Source: Streptomyces ochraceiscleroticus
GTDB taxonomy: Bacteria; Actinomycetota; Actinomycetes; Streptomycetales; Streptomycetaceae
Assembly: GCF_000720485.1 (NCBI RefSeq)
Contig: NZ_JOAX01000008.1
Span: forward strand, 124,001-188,000
Direction: 5' to 3'
Length of the DNA stretch: 64,000 nt
This document shows, piece after piece, positions 9,135 to 17,280 of this stretch. Below the pieces are notes generated by a model. The model was not told the origin of the DNA, did not search any database, and was given only the letters and a program-made list of their open reading frames with translations. Numbering within the stretch: position 1 is the first letter of the stretch; each line of letters opens with the position of its first letter. Made by a program: the position numbers and the translations under genes.

Positions 9135-10268
9135 GTGCTCCTGAAAACCTTTGGCTGGTCATTCGCCGTCACGGTGGCGGGCCTGGCCTTGGCGGGCGTC
9201 CTCTGGGGGTGGCAGGGGCTCGCGATTGTCGGGATCCTCTCGATCCTTGAGATCTCGCTCTCGTTCGACAACGCCGTCATCAACGCCGGCATCCTGCGGA
9301 AGATGAATGCCTTCTGGCAGAAGATCTTCCTGACCGTCGGCATCCTGATCGCCGTGTTCGGCATGCGGCTGGTCTTCCCGGTCGTCATCGTGGCCATCAC
9401 GGCCAAGCTGGGCCCGATCGAGGCCGTCAATCTCGCGATCACCGACAAGCCGCAGTACGAGCACCTCGTCACCGCGGCGCACCCGGCCATCGCGTCCTTC
9501 GGCGGCATGTTCCTGCTGATGATCTTCCTCGACTTCATCTTCGAGGAGCGGGACTACAAGTGGCTCTCGTGGATCGAGAAGCCGATGGCCAAGCTGGGCA
9601 AGCTCGACACCCTCTCGATCATCATCGCGCTGGTCGCGCTGCTGGTGGCGGCCATGACCGTGGCCACCGACGTGGCGCACGGCGGCGGTGACAAGAGCGC
9701 CACGGTGCTGCTCTCCGGCGTCGCGGGCCTGCTCACGTACCTCATCGTCGGCGGCGTCTCCGGCTACTTCGAGGACAAGCTGGAGGACGCCGAGGACGAG
9801 GCGGAGGATGGCGAGGAGCGCGCGCCCGCCAAGGGCAAGGGCACCGGCGCGGCCGTCGGCCTGGCCGGCAAGGCCGCGTTCTTCATGTTCCTCTACCTCG
9901 AGGTCATCGACGCGTCCTTCTCCTTCGACGGCGTCATCGGCGCCTTCGCCATCACCAACGACATCTTCGAGATGGCGCTGGGTCTGGGCATCGGCGCGAT
10001 GTACATCCGGTCGCTGACCGTCTTCCTCGTCCGCAAGGGCACCCTGGACGACTACGTCTACCTGGAGCACGGCGCGCACTACGCCATCGGCGCCCTGGCG
10101 GTGATCCTCCTCGTCACCATCAAGTACGAGATCAACGAGGTCATCACCGGTCTGGTCGGCGTGGTCCTGATTGCGCTCTCCTTCTGGTCCTCGGTGCGCA
10201 AGAATCGTGCCGAGGGGCGGCCGGGGGCGGGATCTTCCTCGAAACCCGAGGTCAGCTCGGGGGTGTGA
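9135..10268 (+). CDS. DUF475 family integral membrane protein (TerC superfamily)
   Basis: A 377-residue polytopic protein. The N-terminal half has the TerC-like signature LEISLSFDNAVINAGIL, and the second half repeats it as VIDASFSFDGVIGAFAIT, each placing an acidic residue and Asn/Asp in a helix as in metal-ion transporters of this superfamily. A charged cytoplasmic linker rich in Glu, Asp and Lys (about residues 210-240) separates the halves. Following directly on two terD genes, it is probably the membrane partner of TerD in a metal-linked stress response; the transported ion is not established. A fully paired hairpin lies downstream at 10297. Confidence 0.92.
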   Translation: MLLKTFGWSFAVTVAGLALAGVLWGWQGLAIVGILSILEISLSFDNAVINAGILRKMNAFWQKIFLTVGILIAVFGMRLVFPVVIVAITAKLGPIEAVNLAITDKPQYEHLVTAAHPAIASFGGMFLLMIFLDFIFEERDYKWLSWIEKPMAKLGKLDTLSIIIALVALLVAAMTVATDVAHGGGDKSATVLLSGVAGLLTYLIVGGVSGYFEDKLEDAEDEAEDGEERAPAKGKGTGAAVGLAGKAAFFMFLYLEVIDASFSFDGVIGAFAITNDIFEMALGLGIGAMYIRSLTVFLVRKGTLDDYVYLEHGAHYAIGALAVILLVTIKYEINEVITGLVGVVLIALSFWSSVRKNRAEGRPGAGSSSKPEVSSGV

Positions 10269-10296
10269 CCCCGGTCCGATTGAGGAACGCTTCTCT

Positions 10297-10336
10297 GCGG
10301 GGCGGCCATGAGGCGGAATGCCTCCGGCCGCCCCGC
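10297..10336. terminator. Hairpin terminator or attenuator after the DUF475 gene
   Basis: An 11-bp stem GCGGGGCGGCC/GGCCGCCCCGC (10297-10307 with 10326-10336) with an inner GAGGC/GCCTC stem. It lies 28 nt after the stop and 36 nt before the TerA-like gene. Confidence 0.7.
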
Positions 10337-10372
10337 GGCTGTATCTGATGCTGATCGATGGGGTGGGGCGAA

Positions 10373-11107
10373 GTGTCGTTCTTGGGGAACTGGCGACGCG
10401 GCGGAGCGCCGCAGTTCGACAACGGCGGAGCGTCGTACGTCGTCAAACTGACCAAACGCGATCCCGTGGTCTCACTGACCAAGCAGGGCGCCGCCAGCGG
10501 TAACCTCCGGGTCAACCTCTCCTGGCAGATGCGCACCACGGACTTCGCGGAGTTCGCCGGGAAGCGGCAGAGCCTGTGGCGGCACCCGGGCCGGATATTC
10601 AAGCCCGAAGTGGTGCAGGCGCAGGGGCCGGCGGTCGTGAAGATCGACCTCGACCTGGCGTGCATGTACGAGCTCAAGGACGGCACGAAGGGCGTCGTGC
10701 AGCCGCTGGGGAACTTCCTCGGCGAGATCAACAGCCCGCCGTACATCCAGCTCAGCGGCGACGACCGGTTCGGCTCGGGGTCGGGCGAGACGCTCTACAT
10801 CAACCTCGACCACCAGGACGAGTTCAAGCGCCTGCTGATCTTCGTCTACATCTACGACGGCACTCCCGCCTTCGACCGCACGCACGCCATCATCACGCTC
10901 TACCCGAGCAGCGGGCCGCGGGTGGAGATCGGCCTGGACGAGCGGGCGCCGCAGGCCCGTTCGTGCGCGGTCTTCATGCTGGAGAACGTCAAGGGCGAGC
11001 TGACCGTGCGCCGCGAGGTGAAGTACGTCTACGGCTTCCAGGCCGAGCTGGACCGGCTGTACGGCTGGGGCCTGCAGTGGGGGCGCGGCTACAAGAGCCA
11101 GGTGTGA
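10373..11107 (+). CDS. TerA-like tellurium resistance protein
   Basis: A 244-residue cytoplasmic protein starting MSFLGNWRRGGAP. GTG 10373 is chosen over the in-frame ATG at 10358 because GGTGGGGCG lies upstream at usable spacing and the protein then starts directly on the conserved part. Two TerD-like beta-sandwich elements can be seen: LRVNLSWQMRT with KIDLDLACMYEL, and ETLYINLDHQDEFKRLLIFVYIYDG. The end, YGFQAELDRLYGWGLQWGRGYKSQV, is typical of TerA-type members. It follows the terD/DUF475 genes in the same direction, so a joint role in the Ter stress system is likely. The exact biochemical role is unknown. Confidence 0.82.
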   Translation: MSFLGNWRRGGAPQFDNGGASYVVKLTKRDPVVSLTKQGAASGNLRVNLSWQMRTTDFAEFAGKRQSLWRHPGRIFKPEVVQAQGPAVVKIDLDLACMYELKDGTKGVVQPLGNFLGEINSPPYIQLSGDDRFGSGSGETLYINLDHQDEFKRLLIFVYIYDGTPAFDRTHAIITLYPSSGPRVEIGLDERAPQARSCAVFMLENVKGELTVRREVKYVYGFQAELDRLYGWGLQWGRGYKSQV

Positions 11108-11196
11108 GCGCCGGGCGCGCCCGCCAGCACGTGAGGTGAACGGGCGGCGCGCGCCGTGTCGCACGCGCCGCGGCGCCGGACGCCGTGTCGCGCGCC

Positions 11197-12291
11197 TCAG
11201 CGGTTCTGGAACTGCGGACCCTGCGGCGGCAGTACCAGCGGCCCGTTGTCCGGCACCGGCGCGGTGGCCGGTCCGTCGGGCGCGGGCGGCGGGTAGCCGT
11301 AGCCGGTGGCCGCGGTCTGCGGCTGCGGATAGCCGTACGCGGGCTGCGCCTGGCCGGGCCCCGGCTGCGGGCCCGGGTAGCCGTACGCGGGCCCGGGGGA
11401 CTGCTCGGGCGGCGGGCCCGGGTAGCCGTACGCGGGCGGGCCGGGCGGCATGGGCGGCGGCGGGGGCACGTTCTCCGGGTAGCCGTAGCCGCCCGGGCCG
11501 GCCGCCGGAGCGCCGGTGGGCTGCGTCGGCGGCGCGAACGCCGCGGTGACGACGGGATCCATGGCCCCGGCGGCCGGTTCGGGGAACGGCACGGGGTCCG
11601 GCACGGCACGCGTGACGTCCTCGGAGCCGACCGGCGGCGGCCCGGGCACCGCCTGGGTCGCGTCGTCAGCGCCCGGCACGGCGCCCCGCGCCCCGTCGGC
11701 CCCCTGCGCGGCGCCGGACGGCTCAGCGGCGTCGTCCGCCGCGTCCTCGCCCTCGTCCACCGAGATGCCGAACTCGGTCGCCAGCCCCACCAGGCCGCTG
11801 TCGTACCCCTGGCCCAGCGCGCGGAACTTCCAGGCGTCCGCCCGCCGGTACAGCTCGCCGCAGATCAGCGCGGTCTCCTCGCCGGTCTCCGGCTCCACCT
11901 CGAACACCGCCAGTGGTTCCCCGTCGCTTCCGGTCGCGTCGTACAGTTCCACCCGCAGATCCGGCACCTGCCCGAACGGGCCGTCGTCCGCCGACGCGGC
12001 CACCACGACCCGGTCCACCGACGGGTCCAGCGCCGCGAGATCCGCCTCGACGGTGTCGGTCAGCGCGTCGGACAGCCGCTTCTTGGGGAGATGACGCACT
12101 GCTCCGCTGGGGTGCCGCGGCTGGTTGTAGAACACGAAGTCCGCGTCCGAGCGCACCCGTCCGTCGGCGCCCAGCAGCAGTGCGGAGGCGTCCACGTCGG
12201 GCACTTCCGTGCCCGGTGTCCAGCGCAGGACGGCGCGTACGGCAGTGGCATCGAGGGGCACGTTCGACCCCTTCTGCATGGCGTGCGTCAT
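11197..12291 (-). CDS. TerD-domain protein with long proline/GYP-rich C-terminal tail
   Basis: A 364-residue protein with a TerD domain in the first ~185 residues: VDASALLLGADGRV, DADFVFYNQP, RVELYDA, ICGELYRRADAWKFRALGQGYDSGL. A low-complexity tail of ~175 residues follows, first Ala/Asp/Gly-rich and then about eight GYP/YGYP-containing units among prolines. The ATG at 12291 has AGGA seven nt upstream. The gene is divergent from the aldolase operon and convergent with the TerA-like gene. The tail could mediate assembly or protein contacts, but nothing in it is diagnostic. Compared with the terD paralogues upstream, the domain is diverged and lacks the full GEGEGDDE acidic loop. Confidence 0.9.
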   Translation of the reverse strand: MTHAMQKGSNVPLDATAVRAVLRWTPGTEVPDVDASALLLGADGRVRSDADFVFYNQPRHPSGAVRHLPKKRLSDALTDTVEADLAALDPSVDRVVVAASADDGPFGQVPDLRVELYDATGSDGEPLAVFEVEPETGEETALICGELYRRADAWKFRALGQGYDSGLVGLATEFGISVDEGEDAADDAAEPSGAAQGADGARGAVPGADDATQAVPGPPPVGSEDVTRAVPDPVPFPEPAAGAMDPVVTAAFAPPTQPTGAPAAGPGGYGYPENVPPPPPMPPGPPAYGYPGPPPEQSPGPAYGYPGPQPGPGQAQPAYGYPQPQTAATGYGYPPPAPDGPATAPVPDNGPLVLPPQGPQFQNR

Positions 12292-12436
12292 GACGTCATC
12301 CTGCCTGCTGAGCGGGGCGGCGGACAACGCGGGGGCGCGCCCGGCCCGGGAAACGGCGGCGCGCGGTGCCCTCCGGCAGGGTGTGCGGTCCTCCTCCGGC
12401 CGGGCGCGGGGCTCGCTCCTGCCGGGCGCGCGTCAC

Positions 12437-12447
12437 GTGAATTTCAC
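12437..12447. promoter_or_regulatory. Small palindrome in the divergent promoter region
   Basis: GTGAA-T-TTCAC is an 11-bp inverted repeat in the 273-bp gap between the TerD-tail gene and the aldolase gene. It could be an operator. No second copy was seen and no regulator gene is adjacent, so the call is weak. Confidence 0.25.
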
Positions 12448-12564
12448 CTGCGCGGGAACTTTCCATAGGGGTCCACACGTACGATTACCGACCGGATCCA
12501 GACACCGGAAGCCGGGGAAAGCACCGCAGGGGTGGCCGAATCCCGCCCGCACACGGGGAGTTGT

Positions 12565-13743
12565 ATGCGTCATTTCGGACACCTGCCGCCGGGCCTCCGC
12601 GCGACGCTCTTCCACCAGGAGCCCGGTGAGTTCACCGCCGACTCCCCGCAGCGGCTGCTCGCGGTCGCGCTCGGCGCCACCCTCTACAGCCCCGCGACCA
12701 GGCCCCGGCTCGCCGCCGACGTGGTCAAGCAGGCCGCGCGCGGCGTCGTGTCGATGGTGCTGTGCCTGGAGGACTCCATCGGCGACGACGACGTGGCGGC
12801 CGGCGAGGACAACCTCGTACGGCAGTTCACCGAGCTGGCCGAAAGGGAGGCCGGAGACCCGGAAAGTCCGCTTCCCCTTCTCTTCATCCGTGTCCGCACC
12901 CCCGACCAGATACCGGACCTGACCCGGCGGCTCGGCCCGGCCGTCCGGCTGCTCTCCGGGTTCGTGCTGCCGAAGTTCACCGCGCTGCGCGGCGTGCCGT
13001 TCCTGGAGGCCCTCGCCGCCGCCGAAGCGGCCTGCGGGCGGCGGCTGTTCGCGATGCCGGTGCTGGAGTCCCCCGAGCTGCTCCACCTGGAGAGCCGCAC
13101 GGAGACCCTGCAGGGCATCGCCCGCACCGTCGACGCCTACCGCGACCGCGTCCTCGCGCTGCGCCTCGGCGTCACGGACTTCTGCTCGGCGTACGGCCTG
13201 CGCCGCGCGCCGGACATGACCGCGTACGACGTACGGATCGTCGCGTCCGTGATCGCCGATGTCGTCAACGTCCTGGGCCGCGCCGACGGCAGCGGCTTCA
13301 CCGTCACCGGGCCGGTCTGGGAGTACTTCCGGCTGCACGAGCGGATGTTCAAGCCGCAGCTCCGGCAGAGCCCCTTCCGGGGCCGCGCCGAGGAGCTGCG
13401 CACCTCCCTCATCGAGCACGCCATGGACGGCCTGCTGCGCGAGATCGAGCTGGACCGGGCGAACGGCCTGCAGGGCAAGACCTGCATCCATCCCTCGCAC
13501 GTCCCCCCGGTGCACGCCCTGTCGGTCGTCAGCCACGAGGAGTTCAGCGACGCGGCCGACATCCTGCGCCCCGAGCGCGACGGCGGCGGCGTCCTGCGCT
13601 CCGCCTACACGAACAAGATGAACGAGGTGAAGCCGCACCGCGCCTGGGCGGAGCGCACGCTGCTGCGCGCCGAGGTCTTCGGCGTCGCGCGCGAGGGCGT
13701 CAGCTTCGTGGAACTGCTGGCGGCGAGCGTGCCGCATGCCTGA
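12565..13743 (+). CDS. HpcH/HpaI (CitE-like) aldolase family protein of the Ter biosynthetic module
   Basis: A 392-residue TIM-barrel C-C lyase family protein. GVVSMVLCLEDSIGDDD has the acidic metal-binding residues typical of CitE-type enzymes. FVLPKFTAL, RLFAMPVLESPELL and ALRLGVTDFCSAYGL are further barrel strands, and GKTCIHPSHVPPVHAL is the conserved C-terminal motif. The start is ATG 12565, preceded by GGGGAG. It is the first gene of an overlapping set with the phosphoribosyltransferase fusion and the HAD phosphatase. This gene set has been described as a Ter-associated pathway thought to make a nucleoside-like metabolite. Substrate unknown. Confidence 0.88.
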   Translation: MRHFGHLPPGLRATLFHQEPGEFTADSPQRLLAVALGATLYSPATRPRLAADVVKQAARGVVSMVLCLEDSIGDDDVAAGEDNLVRQFTELAEREAGDPESPLPLLFIRVRTPDQIPDLTRRLGPAVRLLSGFVLPKFTALRGVPFLEALAAAEAACGRRLFAMPVLESPELLHLESRTETLQGIARTVDAYRDRVLALRLGVTDFCSAYGLRRAPDMTAYDVRIVASVIADVVNVLGRADGSGFTVTGPVWEYFRLHERMFKPQLRQSPFRGRAEELRTSLIEHAMDGLLREIELDRANGLQGKTCIHPSHVPPVHALSVVSHEEFSDAADILRPERDGGGVLRSAYTNKMNEVKPHRAWAERTLLRAEVFGVAREGVSFVELLAASVPHA

Positions 13744-13771
13744 GAACACGCCTGAGAAGAGGAACGACACA

Positions 13772-16195
13772 GTGGTGTGGACCGGCACATGGGTCGCGGA
13801 GCGGCTCGGAGTCGAACTGAACGGCGCGGACGGGCTGTCCGGGCTGCTGGGGCTCGCGCTGCGGCGCAACCCCAAGCGGGCCCATCTGCTCGTGTCGCAG
13901 GTGCTCGGCAAGCATGTGCCGCAGCGGCCCGCCGTGGTGTACGAAGCGGGGCACGGCCTCGGCCGCCGGGTCCGCGCGCTGCTGGGTGACGAGGCCGCCG
14001 CGCGGGCCGTGGTCCTCGGATACGCCGAGACCGCCACCGGCCTCGGGCACAGCGTCGCCGACGGCCTGGCGCTCGCGACGTACATCCACTCCACCCGGCG
14101 CCCCGTGCCCGGCGTCGAGCAGGCCGGCGGCTTCGAGGAGGAGCACAGCCACGCCACCTCGCACCTGCTGCTCCCCGAGGACCCCGCCCTGCTCACCGGC
14201 GACGGCCCGCTGGTCCTGGTCGACGACGAGTTCTCCACCGGGCGCACGGTCCTCAACACCATCGCGGCCCTGCACGCCCGTTACCCCCGTCCGCGGTACG
14301 TGATCGTGGCCCTGACCGACATGCGGTCCGCGGCGGACCGTGCCCACCTGGAGAAGTTCGCCGCCGAACTGGGGGCGCGCGTCGACCTGGTGGCGCTGGC
14401 CGCCGGGACGGCCATACTCCCGGCGGACGTACTGGAGCGCGGCCAGGCGCTGGTGGCGGAGTACGGCACGGAGCCCGCCGCCGTCCCCGCCGCCCGGGAC
14501 GCGGCCCGGGCCGGGATCACCCGGACCGCCCTGGAGTGGCCCGCCGGGCTCCCGGACGGCGGCCGGCACGGCTTCACCCCGGACCACCGCGCCCGGCTGG
14601 AGGCCGCGCTGCCCGGCATGGCGGCCCGGATCGCGACCGCGCTGGGCGAGCGCGGGCTCCGCGCGGACGTCCGCGTGCTCGTCCTCGGCAACGAAGAGCT
14701 GATGTACGCGCCACTGCGGCTGGCCTGCGCGCTGGACGAGGCGCTGCCCGCCGAGGTCCGCTTCTCCACCACGACGCGCTCCCCGGTGCTCGCCGTGGAC
14801 GACCCCGGCTACGCGATCCGTACGAAGCTCGCCTTCCCGGCGCACGACCGCCCCGCGGACGGCCCGGGCGAGCGGTACGCGTACAACGTCGCGCCCGGCA
14901 CGGACCCCGGCCGCCGCTTCGACGCGGTCGTCGCGCTCGTCGACTCGGCGGGCGACACCCCCGAACTGCACGCGCCGGGCGGCCTGCTGGCATCCCTCGC
15001 CGCGCACACGGACCACGTCCTGCTCGGCGTCGTCCCCGCGTACAGACCGGGAGCCGGACCACTGCGCGGCCCCGCCTTCTCCTCCTACGCCCCCGAGGAC
15101 GTCGGCTGGCTGCTCCAGGACTTCTCCGACGTCACCCTCGAAGCGCCCACCGAGGAGCGCGAGGAGGCGATCCAGCGCGGCGGCGCGCACTACGCCGAGT
15201 CGCTGCCGGTGGAGTACCAGCCGAGCGAGGAGTATCAGGCGCTCTTCCGTGCCGCGCTGGAGATCTCGGCGGCGCGCATCGCGCGGGCCGTCGGCGCGGT
15301 CACCGAAACGGTGCTGGCCGAGCGGTCGCCCCGCCCGGTGCTGGTCTCCCTCGCCCGCGCCGGCACCCCCGTCGGCGTCCTGATGCGCCGCTGGGCACAG
15401 TACGCACACGGCCTGGACCTGCCGCACTACGCGATATCGATCGTCCGCGGCCGCGGCATCGACACCACCGCGCTGCGCTGGCTCGCCGCCCACCACGACC
15501 CGGCCGACGTGGTCTTCGTCGACGGCTGGACCGGCAAGGGCGCGATCACCCGCGAACTGGCGCAGGCGCTCCGGGACTTCCCCGGCGCGGCCTTCGACCC
15601 GCGCATCGCGGTGCTCGCCGACCCCGGCGGCTGCGTGGACACCTACGGCACCCGCGACGACTTCCTCATCCCCTCCGCCTGTCTGAACTCCACGGTCTCC
15701 GGGCTGATATCCCGTACGGTGCTCCGCGGCGACCTGGTGGGCCCGGACGACTTCCACGGCGCGAAGTTCTACTGCGAGCTGGCGGACACGGACGTCTCGC
15801 AGCACTTCCTCGACACCGTCGCGGCCCGCTTCGACGAGGTCGCGGCGGACGCCCGCGCCGACGCCGCGGCGCTGCTCGCCGCCGACCGCACACCCACCTG
15901 GGAGGGCTGGGCAGCGGTGGAGCGGATCAGCGAGGAGTACGGCATCCACGACGTCAACCTCGTGAAGCCGGGCGTCGGCGAGACCACCCGCGTGCTGCTG
16001 CGCCGCGTGCCCTGGAAGATCCTCGCGCGCAAGGGCGCGGGCGCGGACCTGGAACACATACGGCTGCTGGCCGAGCAGCGCGGTGTACCGGTGGAGGAGA
16101 CCGACGGCCTGCCGTACAGCGCCGTCGGGCTGATCCACCCGCGCTACACCCGCGGCGCGACCGGCGCCGACGGCAGGGCGGTGGCGGCGCAGTGA
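13772..16195 (+). CDS. Phosphoribosyltransferase / TRSP / StiP-like / PELOTA RNA-binding fusion protein
   Basis: About 807 residues. The N-terminal phosphoribosyltransferase contains the PRPP-binding motif LVLVDDEFSTGRT. A middle part with RLEAALPGMAARIATAL and VRFSTTTRSP matches the TRSP region. A second PRTase-like (StiP-type) domain includes VSLARAGTPVGVLMRRW and VVFVDGWTGKG. The C-terminus NLVKPGVGETTRVLLRR...LLAEQRGVPVEE...AVGLIHPRY is PELOTA-like. GTG 13772 has AGAAGAGGA eight nt upstream; an in-frame ATG at 13736 overlapping the previous stop is the alternative. In many genomes these are two proteins, so this is a fusion. It overlaps the next gene by 4 bp. Confidence 0.85.
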   Translation: MVWTGTWVAERLGVELNGADGLSGLLGLALRRNPKRAHLLVSQVLGKHVPQRPAVVYEAGHGLGRRVRALLGDEAAARAVVLGYAETATGLGHSVADGLALATYIHSTRRPVPGVEQAGGFEEEHSHATSHLLLPEDPALLTGDGPLVLVDDEFSTGRTVLNTIAALHARYPRPRYVIVALTDMRSAADRAHLEKFAAELGARVDLVALAAGTAILPADVLERGQALVAEYGTEPAAVPAARDAARAGITRTALEWPAGLPDGGRHGFTPDHRARLEAALPGMAARIATALGERGLRADVRVLVLGNEELMYAPLRLACALDEALPAEVRFSTTTRSPVLAVDDPGYAIRTKLAFPAHDRPADGPGERYAYNVAPGTDPGRRFDAVVALVDSAGDTPELHAPGGLLASLAAHTDHVLLGVVPAYRPGAGPLRGPAFSSYAPEDVGWLLQDFSDVTLEAPTEEREEAIQRGGAHYAESLPVEYQPSEEYQALFRAALEISAARIARAVGAVTETVLAERSPRPVLVSLARAGTPVGVLMRRWAQYAHGLDLPHYAISIVRGRGIDTTALRWLAAHHDPADVVFVDGWTGKGAITRELAQALRDFPGAAFDPRIAVLADPGGCVDTYGTRDDFLIPSACLNSTVSGLISRTVLRGDLVGPDDFHGAKFYCELADTDVSQHFLDTVAARFDEVAADARADAAALLAADRTPTWEGWAAVERISEEYGIHDVNLVKPGVGETTRVLLRRVPWKILARKGAGADLEHIRLLAEQRGVPVEETDGLPYSAVGLIHPRYTRGATGADGRAVAAQ

Positions 16196-16998
16196 ACACC
16201 CTGATAGCCAGTGATCTCGACCGTACGCTGATCTACTCCGCGGCCGCGCTCGCGCTGACCATGCCCGATGCGCGGGCGCCGCGCCTGCTGTGTGTCGAGG
16301 TGTACGGGCAGAAGCCGCTGTCGTACATGACCGAGACTGCGGCCGGGCTGCTGGAGGACCTGGCGCGGTCCGGGACCTTCGTACCGGCCACCACCCGCAC
16401 CCGCGAGCAGTACGGGCGCATCCATCTGCCGGGCCCTGCCCCCGAGTTCGCGGTCTGCGCCAACGGTGGGCATCTGCTCGTCGACGGCGAGTCGGACCGC
16501 GACTGGCAGCGGACGGTCGCCGCCCGGCTGGCCGCCGAATGCGCATCGCTGACGGAGGTACGCGCTCATCTGCTGGCCGCCGCCGACCCGTCCTGGCTGT
16601 TGAAGGAACGTATCGCCGAGGATCTGTTCGCGTATCTCGTCGTCGACCGGGAGCGCCTGCCCGAGACCTGGGTGAAGGATCTCGCGGACTGGGCGGACGG
16701 CCGCGGCTGGGCGGTGTCCCTCCAGGGTCGCAAGATCTACGCCGTACCGAAGCCGCTGACCAAGAGCGCGGCGGTCCGGGAAATCGCCCGCCGTACGGGT
16801 GCCGACACGATCCTGGCGGCCGGCGACTCGCTCCTGGACGCCGATCTGCTGCTGGTCGCCGACCGCGGCTGGCGTCCGGGCCACGGCGAACTGGCCGACT
16901 CCGGCTGGACCGCCCCGCGGGTCACGGCGCTGACCGAGCGCGGCGCCGCGGCGGGCGAGGAGATCGTACGGGCGTTCCTGGCGGGCCTGGACGGCTGA
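16192..16998 (+). CDS. HAD-superfamily phosphatase of the Ter biosynthetic module
   Basis: A 268-residue protein whose GTG start overlaps the preceding stop as GTGA. The first HAD motif is IASDLDRTLIYS, with nucleophile Asp in DLDRT. PATTRTREQY supplies the motif II Thr, KSAAVREIA the Lys, and LAAGDSLLDADLL the motif IV acidic residues. The large cap fits the Cof/SPP-type subfamily. Translational coupling to the PRTase fusion implies it dephosphorylates a product or intermediate of that pathway. All catalytic residues are present. Confidence 0.9.
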   Translation: MNTLIASDLDRTLIYSAAALALTMPDARAPRLLCVEVYGQKPLSYMTETAAGLLEDLARSGTFVPATTRTREQYGRIHLPGPAPEFAVCANGGHLLVDGESDRDWQRTVAARLAAECASLTEVRAHLLAAADPSWLLKERIAEDLFAYLVVDRERLPETWVKDLADWADGRGWAVSLQGRKIYAVPKPLTKSAAVREIARRTGADTILAAGDSLLDADLLLVADRGWRPGHGELADSGWTAPRVTALTERGAAAGEEIVRAFLAGLDG

Positions 16999-17019
16999 GC
17001 ACCCCGGCCCCGTGGGGCC

Positions 17020-17232
17020 TCAGCCGCAGCAGCCGCCCCCGCAGCAGCCGCCGCCTCCGCCCCCGCTCGGGGCCGGCGCCGCTGCCGTACCGCCGACCGC
17101 GACGGCCGACAGCAGCTTCACCGTGTCGGCGTGGCCCTCGGGGCAGGGGGCCGGCGCGGCGGACTCGGCCATCGGGCGGCTGACCTCGAAGGTCGTCTCG
17201 CAGGAGCGGCAGCGGTACTCGTATCGGGGCAT
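17020..17232 (-). CDS. FmdB-type zinc-ribbon protein with a Cys-rich tail
   Basis: A 70-residue protein starting MPRYEYRCRSCETTFEV, the standard start of the FmdB regulatory zinc-ribbon family. CRSC supplies two zinc ligands and a CPEGH segment one more. The C-terminus is GGGGGG-CC-GGG-CC-G, giving four further cysteines that might bind metal. The ATG at 17232 was chosen because it matches the family start exactly. No strong SD is visible (TTGGGCC). It is convergent with the HAD gene and 48 nt downstream of the sugar kinase gene. Confidence 0.85.
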   Translation of the reverse strand: MPRYEYRCRSCETTFEVSRPMAESAAPAPCPEGHADTVKLLSAVAVGGTAAAPAPSGGGGGGCCGGGCCG

Positions 17233-17280
17233 GGCCCAAGAATACGGCGGGCGGGCCGGGGCCCGCCGGGACACCGGCGC

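Noticed and set aside
13700..16546. 948-codon minus-strand frame opposite the PRTase fusion
   Set aside because: Shadow of the plus-strand operon; Arg/Gly/Ala-rich with no domain.
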